The notes below the pieces were generated by a model. It searched no databases. It was not told the DNA's origin and was given only the letters and a program-made list of their open reading frames with translations. Shown piece by piece: positions 5,526-7,324 of a stretch of 7,324 bases of DNA; positions within the stretch are counted from its first letter, which is position 1; each line of letters begins with the position of its first letter. This DNA is from an uncultured Clostridium sp. (GTDB taxonomy: Bacteria; Bacillota; Clostridia; Lachnospirales; Lachnospiraceae): the NCBI GenBank assembly GCA_902464345.1, contig CABQJA010000112.1, positions 1 through 7,324 on the forward strand, in the 5' to 3' direction. The translations under genes were made by a program, and so were the position numbers.

Positions 5526-7180
5526 AACAGGTCTCTTATTTATTAAAGCTTCTGCGGCGTGGTCAGGATATGGAGATGCCGAAGGACGAAAAGAATAAAC
5601 GTACCTATACCGTATTTGGCGGTGCGGCCATGCTGTTTATCATGATTCCGTGCTGTATCATCGTAGGTGCAATTGCTTATTTCATGACGCTGGCAATGAT
5701 CGAGGCAGGCGGAAAAGACGAGGGAATGTTGTTCATTGTGCAGTTCATTTCAGCCTGTGCCATGATATTTGGTCTGAATGTTATTATTAATGAGTTTTAT
5801 TTTTCTTCCGATCTGGATTATTTACTTCCGTTGCCGGTGCGGACACATGAGCTGATCCTTGCCAAGTTCTGGGTGACCTATCTGGCAGAGAGCGTAATGG
5901 AATTTATGGTAATCTTCAGTGCTTATATCGGTTATGTGCTTGCAATCGGACTGAGTCCGATTGGTGTGATAACCGGAATCCTCGGAACGATAACCTTACC
6001 GGTCGTTCCGTTGGTCTACTGCGGTATTATCAGTATGATCGTAATGTATCTGTTTCAGGGGATCCGGAACCGTAAGGTATTAAATGCAGTGATGGCAGTA
6101 CTGACGATTCTTTTGATCCTGGGAGCATTTCTGTCGTTCCAGGGGCTGGAAGGATTCTCAATAGAGACATATGTAGAATCTCTGACCAGTGGTAACAATG
6201 CATTCTTAAATACCATGAACATTATCTTTTATCCGGGATACCTTCTGGTTCATTCGGCTGCAACGGGATCATGGCTGGAGGTGTTATTTTATCTTGGATT
6301 GACCGCAGGATTACTGGCGCTCTTCATGGTAGTTGCAAATCTCATCTATCTTCCGGGACTGTATAGCTTTAAGTCAGTAGCAAACAAGAAGGAACACAAT
6401 ACACATGCAGCAAAGGGATTAAAGAGCCAGTCTGTATTTAAGACCTATTTCAAGAAGGAAATGCGAACGATTCTGCGGACACCGGCATTTGTATCCAATT
6501 GTGTGCTGATTAATTTCTTCTGGCCGGTGATCATTATTGTGGTATGTATGATGCAGAAGGGCAGTGGCAGTATACAGAAATTTATAGACATGTATCAGGC
6601 AGGCAATGTGATGGCGGTGGTGCTGACATTGTGTCTGTTCCTTGGACTGGGAGCTCTGACTACAGCCGCTAACGGACTGGCATCAAGCTCCTTTACCAGA
6701 GAGGGAGCACATATAGATTTTATGAAGTATATACCGGTTCCGTATTCGCTACAGATTCATGTAAAGGGACTGATCAGCCTGCTGTTCAGTTATCCGAGTT
6801 ATCTGATCGATGTTGTGATCCTGGCAATCATATTAAAACTGCCGGTATCCATGGCTGTTTATTACGGAATTGCGGGAGGACTTATGGTATTCTTTATTAC
6901 CTGTCTCGGAATCCTGCTGGATTCCATACATCCGAAACTGATCTGGGAGGATGAGTTAAATGCCCTGCGAGGGAACCTGAATGTCTTCTTTAATATGGCA
7001 TTTGCAATTCTGGCTGCCGGCATTATCTGTGGTACCGGATTTTTACTATATCTGATTCCGCATTCCGGTGTTCAGTTTATATACCTGTTCTATATGATTG
7101 TCTTGATGATTCTGGATATTTATATGTATAGATTTACCGTCCGGAGATCTGTCAGACAGCTGGAAGATCTATCCGTATAA
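5522..7180 (+). CDS. Large ABC exporter permease, two fused six-helix halves
   Basis: This 552-aa membrane protein is the probable transport channel for the preceding ATPase. I count about twelve hydrophobic segments: 33-59, 69-93, 123-144, 147-178, 186-206 and 252-277 in the first half; 326-344, 363-385, 419-440, 443-466, 487-511 and 516-537 in the second. A charged linker (about 283-320) separates the halves. After the second helix of each half there is a similar cytoplasmic segment, DYLLPLPVRTHELILAK (99-115) and DFMKYIPVPYSLQIHVK (399-415), sharing a P-x-P core. This points to an internal duplication and likely contact sites for the ATPase. Each half also begins with a basic amphipathic helix (5-13; 305-320). 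The protein resembles the roughly 500-residue putative ABC permeases of Firmicutes (the Pfam ABC_tran_2-like group, which I recall as including SkfF/YthQ-type proteins). That family name is from memory, and the substrate is unknown. Confidence 0.85.
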   Translation: MKQVSYLLKLLRRGQDMEMPKDEKNKRTYTVFGGAAMLFIMIPCCIIVGAIAYFMTLAMIEAGGKDEGMLFIVQFISACAMIFGLNVIINEFYFSSDLDYLLPLPVRTHELILAKFWVTYLAESVMEFMVIFSAYIGYVLAIGLSPIGVITGILGTITLPVVPLVYCGIISMIVMYLFQGIRNRKVLNAVMAVLTILLILGAFLSFQGLEGFSIETYVESLTSGNNAFLNTMNIIFYPGYLLVHSAATGSWLEVLFYLGLTAGLLALFMVVANLIYLPGLYSFKSVANKKEHNTHAAKGLKSQSVFKTYFKKEMRTILRTPAFVSNCVLINFFWPVIIIVVCMMQKGSGSIQKFIDMYQAGNVMAVVLTLCLFLGLGALTTAANGLASSSFTREGAHIDFMKYIPVPYSLQIHVKGLISLLFSYPSYLIDVVILAIILKLPVSMAVYYGIAGGLMVFFITCLGILLDSIHPKLIWEDELNALRGNLNVFFNMAFAILAAGIICGTGFLLYLIPHSGVQFIYLFYMIVLMILDIYMYRFTVRRSVRQLEDLSV

Positions 7181-7213
7181 TACATAGTTCGTGATTGAGG
7201 AAAACAACAGTAG

Positions 7214-7261
7214 AAAAGCACCGGAAATCAGAGGTTTTCACTTCTGATTTCCGGTGCTTTT
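7214..7261. terminator. Strong hairpin terminator after the ABC operon
   Basis: A perfect 19-bp inverted repeat (7214-7232 with 7243-7261) surrounds a 10-base loop. It begins with AAAAGCACCGG and ends with CCGGTGCTTTT, so both strands have a run of T at the end of the stem. Inside the loop one G-T and one G-C pair could extend the stem. It ends the ABC operon 33 bases after the permease stop and can also serve a convergent gene from the right. Confidence 0.9.
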
Positions 7262-7286
7262 ATTCATATGAATATTTAGCCTGGAT

Positions 7287-7324
7287 CTATTGGATGATTT
7301 GGCCAATAGCTGCCAGACGTGCTT
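7287..7324 (-). CDS. Possible 3' end of a convergent gene (partial)
   Basis: On the minus strand one frame enters from the right edge and reads ARLAAIGQIIQ before a TAG at 7289-7287. Its composition is typical of a protein C-terminus, and the two-way terminator just beyond it fits a convergent gene. The other two minus frames are also open for a while, one (ending at 7276) giving a less protein-like tail. With eleven codons visible, neither the frame nor the family can be settled. Confidence 0.3.
   Translation of the reverse strand, partial: ARLAAIGQIIQ

Noticed and set aside
1..7324. Defence system, toxin-antitoxin pair, mobile element or CRISPR
   Set aside because: All sizeable plus- and minus-strand frames are accounted for by signalling, DUF4317 and transporter genes; no terminal repeats, transposase, nuclease or repeat-spacer pattern was seen.

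Overview
The window looks like chromosomal DNA of an anaerobic, low-to-moderate-GC Firmicute of the Clostridia, most likely Lachnospiraceae (a Roseburia/Agathobacter/Lachnospira-like genome). This rests on the presence of a DUF4317 protein, the style of the PAS-GGDEF and dCache chemoreceptor proteins, strong AGGAGG-type ribosome binding sites and short intergenic spaces. Genus-level placement is inference. I see no insertion sequence, phage gene, CRISPR array, tRNA or rRNA; the region reads as ordinary core or semi-core chromosome.

Layout. (1) 1-3421, plus strand: a signal-transduction operon. The 3' tail of an unidentified gene overlaps by 4 bp the start of a cytoplasmic PAS-PAS-GGDEF diguanylate cyclase. 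Eight bases after that gene comes a membrane chemoreceptor (TM, dCache, TM, two HAMP units, MCP signalling domain). Together they suggest that c-di-GMP synthesis and chemotaxis are produced from one transcript. (2) 3432-3458: a 10-bp perfect hairpin that serves as the shared terminator of the chemoreceptor and the convergent DUF4317 gene. The stop codon of the latter lies in the loop. (3) 3442-4590, minus strand: a full-length DUF4317 protein of unknown function. (4) 4591-4787: a 197-bp divergent promoter region with a good sigma-70-type promoter on each strand, a direct octamer repeat and a possible short leader ORF. (5) 4788-7180, plus strand: a two-gene ABC-transporter operon, ATPase then large permease, joined by an ATGA overlap. 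The permease appears to be two fused six-helix halves. (6) 7214-7261: a strong 19-bp hairpin terminator. After it come 63 bases that may hold the last codons of a convergent minus-strand gene running off the window.

Nothing here forms an obviously new system. The points most worth following are the diguanylate cyclase/chemoreceptor pairing, the amino-acid-type ligand motif in the chemoreceptor, the cysteine pairs of the DUF4317 protein, the internal duplication of the permease, and the divergent control region at 4591-4787.
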